In this document: piece by piece, positions 10,161-19,768 of the stretch
Position numbering within the stretch: position 1 is the stretch's first letter
Layout: each line of letters begins with the position of its first letter
NCBI RefSeq assembly: GCF_000091545.1
Contig: NC_006461.1
Coordinates: 805,564-869,563, forward strand
Length of the DNA stretch: 64,000 nt
Direction: 5' to 3'
Source: Thermus thermophilus HB8
GTDB lineage: Bacteria; Deinococcota; Deinococci; Deinococcales; Thermaceae
Made by a program: the position numbers and the translations under genes
The notes under the pieces: generated by a model
Seen by the model: only the letters and a program-made list of their open reading frames with translations
What the model was told of the DNA's origin: nothing
The model's database searches: none

Positions 10161-10188
10161 CCCCATGCGGGCTTGCGCCCGCATGGGG
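10161..10188 (+). terminator. 12-bp perfect hairpin after proC
   Basis: CCCCATGCGGGC (10161-10172), loop TTGC, GCCCGCATGGGG (10177-10188). There is no U tract, as is common for GC-rich Thermus terminators. Near-identical arms recur at 22578-22605, 51208-51235 and, diverged, 48667-48695. Confidence 0.65.
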
Positions 10189-10255
10189 GCCCCGGCAGAA
10201 GGCTTGGGTGGGGATTTTGGGCGGCAGGAGGGCGAACAAAGCGGGAAAGAAGGGT

Positions 10256-10789
10256 ATGGGGGTGGTGGCGCGGCTTCTCGGCCTTGGCCTCCTCCTCGGC
10301 CTGGCCTGGGCCCAGATCCTCCCCTCTGAGGGGGGGCTTTACGTCTACAGCGACGGCACGGTCCAGGCGCTCGAGGCGGTGGAAGGAGGGTACCGCCTCG
10401 CCTACCGGCGGGACGGGAAGGTCTTCCGCGAGGACCGGCTCCGCTTCGGCGCAGAGGGGATCTACTTGGAAGGGGTCGCGCTCCCCGAGGGGTTCTTCCC
10501 CTTCGCCCCGCCCTTGCTCCTCTACCCGAAGAGGCTTGTCCCGGGCGCTTTTTGGTCGGGGAACGCCCGCTTCCAGGAGCAGCGGGTGGCCCTGGCGGTC
10601 CGGGTGGAGGGGGTGGAGGGGGTTAGGGTGCCCGCGGGGCGCTTCAACGCCTACCGCCTGCGGGTGGCCTTCACCACGGAGCGGGGCGGGGCCGACGTGA
10701 AGCTCCTCTACCTCGTCCCCGGCCTCGGCGTGGTGGCCTTCCAGGCGGGGGAGGGCCTCGTGGGCCTCGTCCGCTTCAGCGCGCCCTGA
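10256..10789 (+). CDS. Secreted protein of unknown function
   Basis: 177 aa from ATG 10256, chosen over in-frame starts further upstream because GAAAGAAGG precedes it and it begins directly with a Sec signal peptide (MGVVARLLGLGLLLGLAWAQ, cleavage after AWA). The mature part is beta-rich with repeated short strands (GGLYVYSDGTVQALEAV, YRLAYRRDGKVF) and a DUF3108-like tail (GRFNAYRLRVAF, VKLLYLVPGLGVV). It is probably periplasmic or anchored in the envelope. No enzyme motif recognised. Its 3' end overlaps the convergent GT2 gene by 14 bp. Confidence 0.75.
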   Translation: MGVVARLLGLGLLLGLAWAQILPSEGGLYVYSDGTVQALEAVEGGYRLAYRRDGKVFREDRLRFGAEGIYLEGVALPEGFFPFAPPLLLYPKRLVPGAFWSGNARFQEQRVALAVRVEGVEGVRVPAGRFNAYRLRVAFTTERGGADVKLLYLVPGLGVVAFQAGEGLVGLVRFSAP

Positions 10790-11405
10790 GCCGGTAGCGC
10801 AGGATCTCCCAGTACATGCGGAGCCGGTGGCCGAGCCCGGCGAGAACCCCCCGCTTCTCCTCCTTCATCACCTGGCTCACCCCCTCCATGGGCACGTACA
10901 CCACGGGCCAGCCCGCCCGCTTGGCGTGCCGGGTGAGGAGGAGCTCCAGATCGTAGCGGGCCCTTTCCAGGCCGGGCACGCTCCTCAGGTCCTCCAGGCG
11001 GAGGGCCCTTTGGCCCGAGAGAAAGGGGGTGAGGCGCATGGCCAGGTCCGTGGAGGCCCGCCCTCCCCGGAAGACCCCCACGGCCATCCGGGCCTCCCCC
11101 TCCTTAAGAGGCTTAAGCAGGGCGAAGAGGTGCTCCGGGCGGAGCCCGAGGAGGTCGGCGTCCAGGAGGAGGACGAAGGGGGTCCGCACCGCCTTGAGCC
11201 CCTCGGCGATGGCCCCGCCCTTCCCCCGGTTTTCCTTTAGCCGCACCACCTCGGCCCCGGCCTCCAGGGCCCTTCGGGCGGTTTCGTCCTTGGAGCCGTC
11301 GTCCGCCACCACCACGGGAAACCCCGCTTCCCGGGCCACCCGCACCACCCGGCCCACGGTGGCCTCCTCGTTGAAGGCGGGGATCAGGACCGTGGCCTCC
11401 GCCAC
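10776..11405 (-). CDS. Family 2 glycosyltransferase
   Basis: 209 aa. GT-A motifs: VLIPAFNEEATVGRVV at the N terminus, VVADDGSKDET, RGKGGAIAEGL and the metal-binding LLLDADL. It lacks membrane helices and is short for a polyprenyl-phosphate sugar synthase, though the N-terminal half resembles that group. It is the last gene of the rpsB-to-rseP cluster, 1 bp after rseP. Acceptor unknown. It may act in glycolipid or osmolyte synthesis, but nothing in the sequence decides this. Confidence 0.82.
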   Translation of the reverse strand: MAEATVLIPAFNEEATVGRVVRVAREAGFPVVVADDGSKDETARRALEAGAEVVRLKENRGKGGAIAEGLKAVRTPFVLLLDADLLGLRPEHLFALLKPLKEGEARMAVGVFRGGRASTDLAMRLTPFLSGQRALRLEDLRSVPGLERARYDLELLLTRHAKRAGWPVVYVPMEGVSQVMKEEKRGVLAGLGHRLRMYWEILRYRLRAR

Positions 11406-11406
11406 T

Positions 11407-12417
11407 TCACCCTCCGAGAAGCCGCCTCAGGTCCTGGAAGGTGACCAGGAGGAGAAGGAGAAGGAGGAAGAGGAAGCCCAGGTAGTGGACGGTGGCCTCC
11501 TGCTCGGGCCGGAGGCGGAGGAAGCGGCCGAGGAAGAGGAGGAGGATGCGGCCGCCGTCCAAGGCGGGGATGGGGAGGAGGTTGAAGAGGGCGAGGGAGA
11601 GGTTGATGGCGGCGGCGAGCTCCACCAGGCGGAAAAGCCCCTCCTGGGCCGCCCGCCCCGTCTCCGCCAGGATGCCCACGGGACCGAGGACGCCGCTATC
11701 GGGGTTCCCCGCGAGGACGCCGAGAAGCCCCCCCACCAGGGCCTGGACGAGGGCGGGCCCGAAGGCGAGGGTCCGCCCCGCGGCGAGGCCGAGCCCCTCC
11801 AGGAAGCCCACCCTGCGGTAGGCCACCTCCGGCTGGTAGACCACCCCCAGGCGCTCCATCCCCTCCTCCCAGGTGAGGGAGAGGGTCACCTCCTCCCCCT
11901 GGCGGAGCACGGCCAGGGTGTGGGCGCCCGGGGTTTTGAGCCGCTCAATCTCCTGGGGCCTTTCCAAAGGCTTCCCGTCCACGGCGAGGAGGATGTCCCC
12001 CGGTTTGAGCCCCGCCTCCTCGGCCACGCTCCCCGGCAGGACCTCGAGGATCACCGCCCGGCCCGTGGCCTCGGGCACCCCCTGGGCGCTGAAGAGGTAG
12101 GCGAGGAGGCCCCAGGCGAGGAGGACGTTCATGGCCACCCCCGCCACCAGGACGAGGAGCTTCCCCAGGAAGGGGAGGGCGTCGTACCCCCTCCCCTTTT
12201 CCTCGGGGAGGAGGCCCTCGATGTCGGCGTACCCCCCTAGGGGGATGGCGGAAAGCCGCCACTCCGTTCCCCAGGCCTCCCTTCGCCAAAGGACCGGGCC
12301 GAAGCCGACGCTGAAGGCCTTGACCCGTACCCCTTGAAGCCTCGCCGCCAGGTAGTGACCGAGCTCGTGGACGAAGACGCTGACGCCGATGATGACCAGA
12401 AACCAGAACAGGCTCAT
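11407..12417 (-). CDS. rseP: Site-2 intramembrane zinc protease (RseP/RasP, M50)
   Basis: 336 aa from ATG 12417. HELGH at residues 17-21 lies in the first membrane helix, a PDZ domain follows ([19 protein letters not shown]), and the C-terminal membrane region carries [15 protein letters not shown] with the second metal-ligand motif LDGG. The family cuts anti-sigma factors or signal-peptide remnants inside the membrane. The start overlaps the dxr stop (ATGA). The order cdsA-dxr-rseP is widely conserved in bacteria. Confidence 0.93.
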
Positions 12418-13517
12418 GCCCACCTCTTGGCCTCCTCCCGGGCCCAGGCGTCCACGGCGAAGAGGCTCTCCCATGTTAGAGGCTCTATAGGGGTGGCTTC
12501 CAGCACCCGGGCCAGGATCTCGGGGATGCGGGGGAAGGGGATTTTCCCCTGGAGGAAGGCCTCCACCGCCACCTCGTCGGCGGCGGAGACGGCCACCTGG
12601 GCCAAGCCCCCCCGCCTTCCCGCCTCGTAGGCCACGGCGAGGGCGGGAAAGCGCTTGAGGTCGGGCTCTAAGAATTCCAGCACCCCGGGGATGGGGAGGT
12701 CCTTCAGGGGGGTTTCCGCCCGCTCGGGGTAGGTGAGGGCGTACTGGATGAAAAGGCGCATGTCCGTGGGGCCGAGCTGGGCCTTGAGGCTTCCGTCCAC
12801 GAAGCGCACCAGGCCGTGGACGTAGGCCTGGGGATGGATGAGGACCTTGATCCTCTCCAGGGGGAAGCGGAAGAGCTCCTTGGCCTCCAGGACCTCGAGG
12901 CCCTTGTTGAAGAGGGTGGCGGAGTCCACGGTGACCTTGGGGCCCATCCGCCAGCGGGGGTGGCGGAGGGCCATCTCCGGGGTCACCTGGGCGAGGTCCT
13001 CAGGCTCCCTGAGGAAAGGCCCCCCGCTCGCCGTGAGGATGAGCTCGGCCACGTCCTCCCGCCTCTCCCCGAGGAGGGCTTGGAAGAGGGCGGAGTGCTC
13101 CGAGTCCACGGGGAGGATCTCGGCCCCGTGGGCTTCCGCCTCCCGCCACAAAAGAGGCCCCGCCGCCACCATGGCCTCCTTGTTGGCGAGGGCCACCCGC
13201 TTCCCGGTCCGCACCGCCGCCCGGGTAGGGGCGAGCCCGGCGAGGCCAGGGATGGCGGCCACGGCCACCTCCGCCTCCAGGGCGGCCACCTCCTCGGCCG
13301 TGGCGAGCCTAAGCCCGGGGAAGCGGGCCTTGAGCTCCTTGTGGAGGCTTTCCTCCGCCGCCACCAGGCGGGGCTTCCAGAGGGCGATCTGCCGGGAGAG
13401 GGCCTCGAGGTTTTTCCCGGCGGCGAGGCCCACCACCTCGTAACCCCTCAGGCGGCAGACCTCGAGGGCCTGCTGGCCGATGGAACCCGTGGATCCGAGG
13501 ACGACGACCCGCTTCAT
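12414..13517 (-). CDS. dxr: 1-deoxy-D-xylulose 5-phosphate reductoisomerase
   Basis: 367 aa from ATG 13517; the frame is open further upstream but that part lies inside cdsA. The NADPH-binding [25 protein letters not shown], the catalytic region [20 protein letters not shown], and the [20 protein letters not shown] block are all intact. It makes 2-C-methyl-D-erythritol 4-phosphate, the committed step of the MEP isoprenoid pathway. It overlaps cdsA by 4 bp. Confidence 0.96.
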
Positions 13518-14338
13518 GTGAAGAGCACCACCAGGAAGTACGTGAGGGGGAAGGCGAAGAGGAGGCTGTCTATCCGGTCCAGAAGGCCTCCGTGCCCGGG
13601 GAGGAAGTTCCCTGAGTCCTTCACCCCGGCGAAGCGCTTCAGCATGGACTCGGCGAGGTCCCCGAGCTGGGCCCCCAGGGAGAGGAGGAGGCTGAAAAGC
13701 CAAAGCTCCAAAAGCCCGAAGGGGAAGACCTCGCGCACGAGCCCAGTGTAGACCACCAGGGCGAGGAAGCTCACCGCGATGCCCCCCAAGGAGCCCTCCA
13801 CGGTCTTGCCCGGGCTGATCTCCGGGGCGAGCTTCCGCCTACCGAAGGCCCGCCCTATGAAGTAGGCGCCGATGTCCGTGGCGAAGCTCGCCACCAGGGG
13901 CAGGGTGAGGGTCCAAAGGCCCATGGCCGCGTCCGGGGTCTCCCTGAGGAGGAGGACGTACCCCAGGCTCCAGGGCAGGTAGAGGAAGGCCATGAGGCCG
14001 AAGGCGAAGCGGGGGAGGTTGGCCCCGAAGAGGAGCTCGTAGCTGAAGCTGGCGAGGAGGAAGAGGCCCAGGGCCACCTCCCGCCAGGGCACCTGGGGGA
14101 AGTGCCAGTAGAGCTGGGGCAAGGAGAAGAGGAAGACCAAAACCCCTCCCGCGAGCAGGAGGGGGGTGTTGAGGGCGATCCCCCTCCTCGCCAGCATCTC
14201 CGCGAGCTCCCGGGTGCCGAGCCAGTGGACGAAGAGGAGGGTGGGGAGGATGAGGGGGATGCCCCCCCAAAGGACGAGGAGGAGGAGAAGGGCCCCGGCC
14301 AGGGCGGAGAAGACGCGGGTGGGGAGGTGGTCCGTCAT
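13514..14338 (-). CDS. cdsA: Phosphatidate cytidylyltransferase
   Basis: 274 aa, polytopic with about seven to eight hydrophobic segments. The CdsA signature is near the C terminus: [13 protein letters not shown] followed by [34 protein letters not shown]. It makes CDP-diacylglycerol from phosphatidate and CTP, feeding membrane phospholipid synthesis. It sits 39 bp after frr in the conserved rpsB-tsf-pyrH-frr-cdsA-dxr-rseP order; the gap holds only a short C5/G5 hairpin (14344-14364). Confidence 0.95.
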
Positions 14339-14377
14339 TCCTCCCCCTTGGGCAAGAGGGGGCGCGGCATGCCGGGG

Positions 14378-14935
14378 TCAGCCCAGGATCTCCTGCTCCT
14401 TCTTCTCCGCCAGCTGGTCGGCCTTGGCGATGAACTCGTCGGTGATCTTCTGGATCTCCGCCTCCGCCCGCTTGGTCTCGTCCTCGGAGAGGTGGAGCTC
14501 CTTGGCCAGCTTCTTCAGCTTGTCCAAGGCCTCGCGGCGGATGTTGCGGATGGCCACCCGCCCCTCCTCGGCGTACTGCCGCACCGCCCGCACCAGGTCC
14601 TTTCGCCTTTCCTCCGTGAGGGGCGGGATGTTGATGTAGAGGGCGTCCCCCTTGTTGCTGGGGTTCAGGCCCAGGTCCGAGTCCCGGATGGCCTTCTCTA
14701 TGGCCTTGAGGGCGTTCTGGTCCCAGGACTGGACCACCAGGGTCCTGGGGTCGGGGGCGGTTACGGTGGCGATCTGGTTCAGGGGGACGTGGGCGCCGTA
14801 GTACTCCACCTTCAGGTGCAGGAGGAGGGCGGGGTTGGCGCGGCCGGTGCGGAGGCCCGCCAGGTTGTGCTCCAGGACCTCGAGGCTCTTTTGCATGTGG
14901 CTTCGGGTTTCCGCGTAAAGCTCCTTCAGGGTCAT
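14378..14935 (-). CDS. frr: Ribosome recycling factor
   Basis: 185 aa, full length. The N-terminal MQKSLEVLEHNLAGLRTGRANPALLLHL, the central IPPLTEERRKDLVRAVRQYAEEGRVAIRNIRRE and a coiled C-terminal helix (ITDEFIAKADQLAEKKEQEIL) are those of RRF, which with EF-G splits post-termination ribosomes. Start ATG 14935 has GGAGG a few bases upstream. It is 12 bp downstream of pyrH. Confidence 0.97.
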   Translation of the reverse strand: MTLKELYAETRSHMQKSLEVLEHNLAGLRTGRANPALLLHLKVEYYGAHVPLNQIATVTAPDPRTLVVQSWDQNALKAIEKAIRDSDLGLNPSNKGDALYINIPPLTEERRKDLVRAVRQYAEEGRVAIRNIRREALDKLKKLAKELHLSEDETKRAEAEIQKITDEFIAKADQLAEKKEQEILG

Positions 14936-14947
14936 ACCGCCTCCTTT

Positions 14948-16292
<1,345 letters not shown>

Positions 16293-16296
<4 letters not shown>

Positions 16297-17063
16297 GCTT
16301 CCACCTCGCTTTCGCCCTCGGGCGTCTCGGTGGCTTCCGCCTCCTGCACCAGGGCGTAGGAGGGGGAGGGCTCCACCACCCCGCCCCGGGCCTGGATGAT
16401 GAGGTCCACCGCCCGGGAGAGGATGAGCTGGATGGAGCGGATGGCGTCGTCGTTGCCGGGGATGATGTAGTCCACCAGGTCGGGGTCGGAGTCCGTGTCC
16501 GCCAGGGCGATCACGGGGATGAAGAGCTTCCTCGCCTCCCGGACGGCGATGGCCTCCTTGGTCGGATCCACGACGAAGATGGCGTCGGGGAGGCGCTTCA
16601 GGAGGCGGAAGCCGGAGAGGTACTTCTGAAGCCGTTCCAGCTCGTGCTTCAGCCGGACCTGCTCCTTCTTGGGGCGCTCCTCAATCTCCGGGGAGGCGAA
16701 GAGGGCCTCCAGCTCCTCCAGCCGGTGGACCCGCTGGGAGATGGTCTTGAAGTTGGTGAGCATGCCGCCGAGCCAGCGCTGGTTCACATAGGGCATGCCC
16801 GCACGCTCCGCCTCCATGCGCACGATGTCCTGGGCCTGCTTCTTGGTCCCCACGAAGAGGATCGTCCCGCCGCGCATGGCCAGGTCCTCAATGAAGCGGA
16901 ACGTGCGCTCCAGCTCCTCCATGGTCTTCTGGAGGTCAATGATGTGGATGCCGTTCCGCTCCGCGTAGATGTAGCGGGCGAACTTGGGGTTCCAGCGCTT
17001 CCTCTCGTGGCCGAAGTGGACACCGGCTTCCAGGAGCTCCTTAACCGTGATCTCTACGGGCAT
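16293..17063 (-). CDS. rpsB: 30S ribosomal protein S2
   Basis: 256 aa, the T. thermophilus length. The conserved start [54 protein letters not shown] and [12 protein letters not shown] blocks are intact. The C-terminal tail is acidic ([14 protein letters not shown]). The leader between the presumed start site and ATG 17063 is about 115 nt and rich in GC hairpins; S2 autoregulates rpsB through its leader in enterobacteria, so the leader could have a role, but no homologous fold is recognised. GGGAGGA precedes the ATG. Confidence 0.97.
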
Positions 17064-17186
17064 ATTCCTCCCATCGGGGAAGGTTGGGCTTAGGTCTACG
17101 CCTTCGCTAGGACGGCGTGCGGGCGCGCCGGCCTCTTTCCCGCGGGACCTTCCCCTGCCCGAGGGCTGGTCCGGCGCACCTTCCCG

Positions 17187-17192
17187 ATTATA
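17187..17192 (-). promoter_or_regulatory. -10 box of the rpsB operon
   Basis: TATAAT on the minus strand, a perfect consensus. A 17-bp spacer upstream leads to TTTCGC (17210-17215), a poor -35 that overlaps the -35 of the divergent tRNA-Ala promoter. It gives a transcript leader of about 115 nt for rpsB. Confidence 0.6.
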
Positions 17193-17207
17193 GGCCCCGG
17201 GTCCCCT

Positions 17208-17236
17208 TTGCGAAACCCCCTCCCTTGGGCTATACT
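17208..17236 (+). promoter_or_regulatory. Promoter of tRNA-Ala
   Basis: TTGCGA (17208-17213) and TATACT (17231-17236) with exactly 17 bp between them. The tRNA begins 11 bp after the -10, so the primary transcript has a 5' leader of only a few nucleotides. Confidence 0.75.
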
Positions 17237-17247
17237 CCCCTAGGCCT

Positions 17248-17322
17248 GGGGCGGTAGCTCAGAGGGAGAGCACCCGCCTTGCAAGCGGGAGGTCCGGGGT
17301 TCAAGTCCCCGCCGCTCCACCA
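17248..17322 (+). tRNA. tRNA-Ala (anticodon TGC)
   Basis: 75 nt with encoded CCA. Acceptor arm GGGGCGG pairs with CCGCTCC (one G-U). The anticodon stem CCCGC/GCGGG encloses the loop CTTGCAA, giving anticodon TGC (reads GCA and, by wobble, GCG/GCT). The T arm CCGGG-TTCAAGT-CCCCG is present (GTTCAAGTC). It has its own promoter and a strong terminator hairpin 8 bp downstream, so it is a monocistronic tRNA unit. Confidence 0.98.
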
Positions 17323-17329
17323 GATGGGC

Positions 17330-17353
17330 CCCCCCGGCCTCGAGGCCGGGGGG
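17330..17353 (+). terminator. Palindromic terminator between tRNA-Ala and the aminotransferase
   Basis: Perfect GC palindrome with arms CCCCCCGGCCT / AGGCCGGGGGG meeting at CG. It lies between two convergent transcription units (the tRNA on plus, the aminotransferase on minus) and can serve both. Confidence 0.75.
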
Positions 17354-17359
17354 TTCGCC

Positions 17360-18658
17360 TTAGAGGGCGCGGAAGACCTCCTCCAGGATCTCAAGCCCAA
17401 GGGCGGCCTCCTCCTGGGTCAGGACGAGGGGTGGGGCGATGCGGAGGGCGGAGGGCCCGGCGGGGAGGAGGAGGAGCCCTTTCTCAAAGGCGAGGCGCAC
17501 CGCCTTGTCCCTTAGGTCGGGCCGGGGGTGGTCCGGGTCGCCGAAGTCCAGGCCGATCATCAGGCCCCGGCCCCTCACGTCCCCCAGGAAGGGGAAGCGG
17601 CGCTTGAGGGCGCGAAGCTCCGCAAGGAGGAACTCCCCAAGCCTGGCGGCGTTCTCCTGGAGCCCCCCTTCCAAAAGGTCAAGGGTGGCGTGGGCCGCCG
17701 CGGCCGCCACCGCCTGGCCGCCGAAGGTGGTGCCGTGGGCCCCAGGGGGCCAGCTTCCCAGCTCTTCCCGGAAGAGGACGGCGCTTATGGGGTACCCCGA
17801 GGCGAGGCCCTTGGCCAGGACGTACACGTCCGCCTGTACGCCCTCATGTTCCAGGGCGAAAAACCGACCCGTGCGCCCCGCCCCGGTCTGGACCTCGTCG
17901 GCCACCAGCAGGATGCCGAAGCGGTCCAGAACCTCCTTCAGCCGGGGGATGAACCCGGGGGGCGGCACCACGTACCCGCCTTCGCCCTGGATGGGCTCGA
18001 GGAACAAAGCGGCCACCTCCTCGGGCGGGAGGACGGTCTGGAAGAGGTGCTCCAGGTGGTTCAGCACCGCATCCCCCACCTCTTCCGGGCGGGCCCCCAA
18101 GGGGGGGCGGAAGGGGTTGGGGAAGGGAAGGTGGACGACGCCGGGAAGGAAGGGGGCGAAGCCTTGGCGGTAGGCGCTCTTGCTGGCGGTGACGGAGAGG
18201 GCGCCGAGGCTCCTGCCGTGGAAGGCCCCGGTGAAGGCCAAAAGGTAGGGGCGCCGGGTGTGGTAGCGGACGAGCTTGATGGCGGCTTCCACGCCCTCGG
18301 TGCCCGAGTTGCCGAAGAAGACCCGGTAGCCCCCGCCCAGTTTGCCCACGAGCCGCTCCGCCAGGGAGAGGGTGGGCTCGTGGGTGAAGTCGGAGAAGCA
18401 GACGTGGGCGAAGCGCTCCGCCTGGGCCCGGACCGCCTCCACCACCTTGGGGTGGGCGTAGCCCGTGGTGTTCACCGCGATGCCGGACATGAAGTCCAGG
18501 AAGAGGTTGCCGTCCACGTCTTCTAAAAAGGCCCCCTGGCCCCTTGCGGGCACGAAGGGGTAAGGGCGCACGTAGGAGGGGGAGAGGACCTTTTCTCCCC
18601 GCTCCAGGAGGGCCCGGGCCCTGGGCCCGGGAAGGGGAGTGCGGACGCTGGGCTTCAT
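17360..18658 (-). CDS. Class III pyridoxal-phosphate aminotransferase (GABA/ornithine-type)
   Basis: 432 aa. RTPLPGPRARALLERGEKV at the N terminus resembles the archaeal/thermophile 4-aminobutyrate aminotransferase-like group, some of whose members are amino-acid racemases. PLP-binding elements: FGNSGTEGVEAAIKLVR, GAFHGRSLGALSVT, LVADEVQTGAGRTG, and the Schiff-base Lys in YVLAKGLASGYP. The substrate could be GABA, ornithine or another omega-amino acid. Start ATG 18658 has TAGACT (18667-18672 minus) 8 nt upstream, consistent with a leaderless mRNA. The 117 bp upstream, between it and the Nudix gene, hold only this promoter and a small palindrome near 18748. Confidence 0.85.
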   Translation of the reverse strand: MKPSVRTPLPGPRARALLERGEKVLSPSYVRPYPFVPARGQGAFLEDVDGNLFLDFMSGIAVNTTGYAHPKVVEAVRAQAERFAHVCFSDFTHEPTLSLAERLVGKLGGGYRVFFGNSGTEGVEAAIKLVRYHTRRPYLLAFTGAFHGRSLGALSVTASKSAYRQGFAPFLPGVVHLPFPNPFRPPLGARPEEVGDAVLNHLEHLFQTVLPPEEVAALFLEPIQGEGGYVVPPPGFIPRLKEVLDRFGILLVADEVQTGAGRTGRFFALEHEGVQADVYVLAKGLASGYPISAVLFREELGSWPPGAHGTTFGGQAVAAAAAHATLDLLEGGLQENAARLGEFLLAELRALKRRFPFLGDVRGRGLMIGLDFGDPDHPRPDLRDKAVRLAFEKGLLLLPAGPSALRIAPPLVLTQEEAALGLEILEEVFRAL

Positions 18659-18775
18659 ACAGGGCCAGTCTACCGGGGAAAGGAGGCGGATCCTAGCCCG
18701 AGTTTATGCGCCAGGCCTCGGCTTTTATACCCCCGCCGGCCCGGGAAGCGCCTAGGCGCCCTTTGCGGTACGGGA

Positions 18776-19324
18776 TTAGAGCAGGCCCAAGCGCTTCAGG
18801 TGAGGTTCCGCGTAGAAGAGGGTGAGGGCGGTGGAGGCGTCCTGGATCTCGCCTTTGGCGAGGAGGGCGTAGACCTCGGTAAGGGGAAGCTCCAGGCTCT
18901 CCAGAAGCTCTCCCTCTTCCAGCGTGGGCGGGGTCACCACCCGGGCCTTGAGGGCGAGGAAGGGGTGAAAGACCACCGCCGTGAAGGAGGGCTGGGGGTG
19001 GAAGGAGGGCAGGGGGATGAGGGTTTCCGCCTCGGCCCCCACCTCCTCCCTTAGCTCCCGCCTCGCCGCCGCTTCCGGGGTTTCCCCCTCGTCCACCTTC
19101 CCCGCCGGAACCTCCAGGAGGAACTTGCCCGTGGGATGGCGGTACTGGCGGACGAGGAGGGCCGTGCCCCTCTCCGTCACGGGGAGGACGAAGCTTGCGG
19201 CCACGGGGCCCGGGCGGTAGACGTAGGTGAGCTCCCGGCCCGTGTGCGTCCGTACCCGTTCCTTCACCAGGCGGACGGGCTCGGAGAGGATCTCCTCTAG
19301 GAGGATGCGCTCCCAGGGGCTCAT
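18776..19324 (-). CDS. Nudix hydrolase (ADP-ribose pyrophosphatase-like)
   Basis: 182 aa. The Nudix box GKVDEGETPEAAARRELREEVG occupies residues 76-97 with all conserved Gly, Arg and Glu residues. The pro-rich FHPQPSFTAVVFHPFLA after the box resembles the ADPRase subgroup, and the overall length agrees with the T. thermophilus protein known as Ndx2; I infer rather than prove that identity. Likely substrate is ADP-ribose or a related dinucleotide. It overlaps the yqeY stop at its start (ATGA), so it is the second gene of a two-gene unit yqeY-nudix... read on the minus strand as nudix followed by yqeY on the same transcript direction is not possible; the order on the minus strand is yqeY first (start 19707), then this gene's start at 19324 overlapping the yqeY stop. 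Confidence 0.88.
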   Translation of the reverse strand: MSPWERILLEEILSEPVRLVKERVRTHTGRELTYVYRPGPVAASFVLPVTERGTALLVRQYRHPTGKFLLEVPAGKVDEGETPEAAARRELREEVGAEAETLIPLPSFHPQPSFTAVVFHPFLALKARVVTPPTLEEGELLESLELPLTEVYALLAKGEIQDASTALTLFYAEPHLKRLGLL

Positions 19325-19707
19325 CGCGTGAGGCGCTCGATGACCTTGCGCACCTTCTCCCCCGGGGCCTTGGGCCCCAGGGCCTTGGTGACCACCCCGA
19401 TGGCCGCGAGGGGGTTTTTGAACTGGGAGAGGTCCACGTGCTCCCGGATCCAGGCCTCCAGCTCCTCCTCGGACATCTCCTTGGGCAGGAAGCGGTCCAG
19501 AAACTCCGCTTCAAAGGCGTTGCCCTGCTCCAGGGCGATCTCCTTGAGGGCTTTCAGCACCTTCACCGCCTCCTCGTCGGGGAGGGGCTTCCCGTCGCCC
19601 TTGCGGTCCAGCTCCGCCTTGACCACCCGGGCGAAGGCCAGGGTCCTTTCGTCCCGGGCCTTCATCGCCTCCTTGATCGTGGCCTGGATGGCCTCGTAGA
19701 TGCCCAT
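19321..19707 (-). CDS. yqeY: YqeY/GatB-tail domain protein
   Basis: 128 aa from ATG 19707. It matches YqeY: GIYEAIQATIKEAMKARDERTLAFARVVKAEL, then FLPKEMSEEELEAWI and a C-terminal helix bundle with KNPLAAIGVVTKAL. The domain is the tail module of GatB; as a free protein its function is unclear, perhaps tRNA-amidotransferase related. TAAACT (19715-19720 minus) ends 7 nt before the ATG, a leaderless layout. The Nudix gene overlaps its stop by 4 bp. Confidence 0.92.
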   Translation of the reverse strand: MGIYEAIQATIKEAMKARDERTLAFARVVKAELDRKGDGKPLPDEEAVKVLKALKEIALEQGNAFEAEFLDRFLPKEMSEEELEAWIREHVDLSQFKNPLAAIGVVTKALGPKAPGEKVRKVIERLTR

Positions 19708-19768
19708 GGGACCCAGTTTACCCCGGGGGCGGCCGTGGAGAGGGTAAAATCCCCTACGGAGGTCCCCG
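19708..19768. promoter_or_regulatory. Divergent promoter region yqeY / aldehyde dehydrogenase
   Basis: On the minus strand TAAACT (19715-19720) serves yqeY 7 nt from its ATG. On the plus strand TAAAAT (19745-19750) lies 18 nt before ATG 19769, leaving a short leader that contains GGAGGT (19758-19763). No clear -35 is visible for either. Confidence 0.5.

Noticed and set aside
16965..17186. S2 or other ribosomal-protein leader element upstream of rpsB
   Set aside because: Several GC hairpins are possible but no known leader fold or conserved sequence could be recognised by eye.
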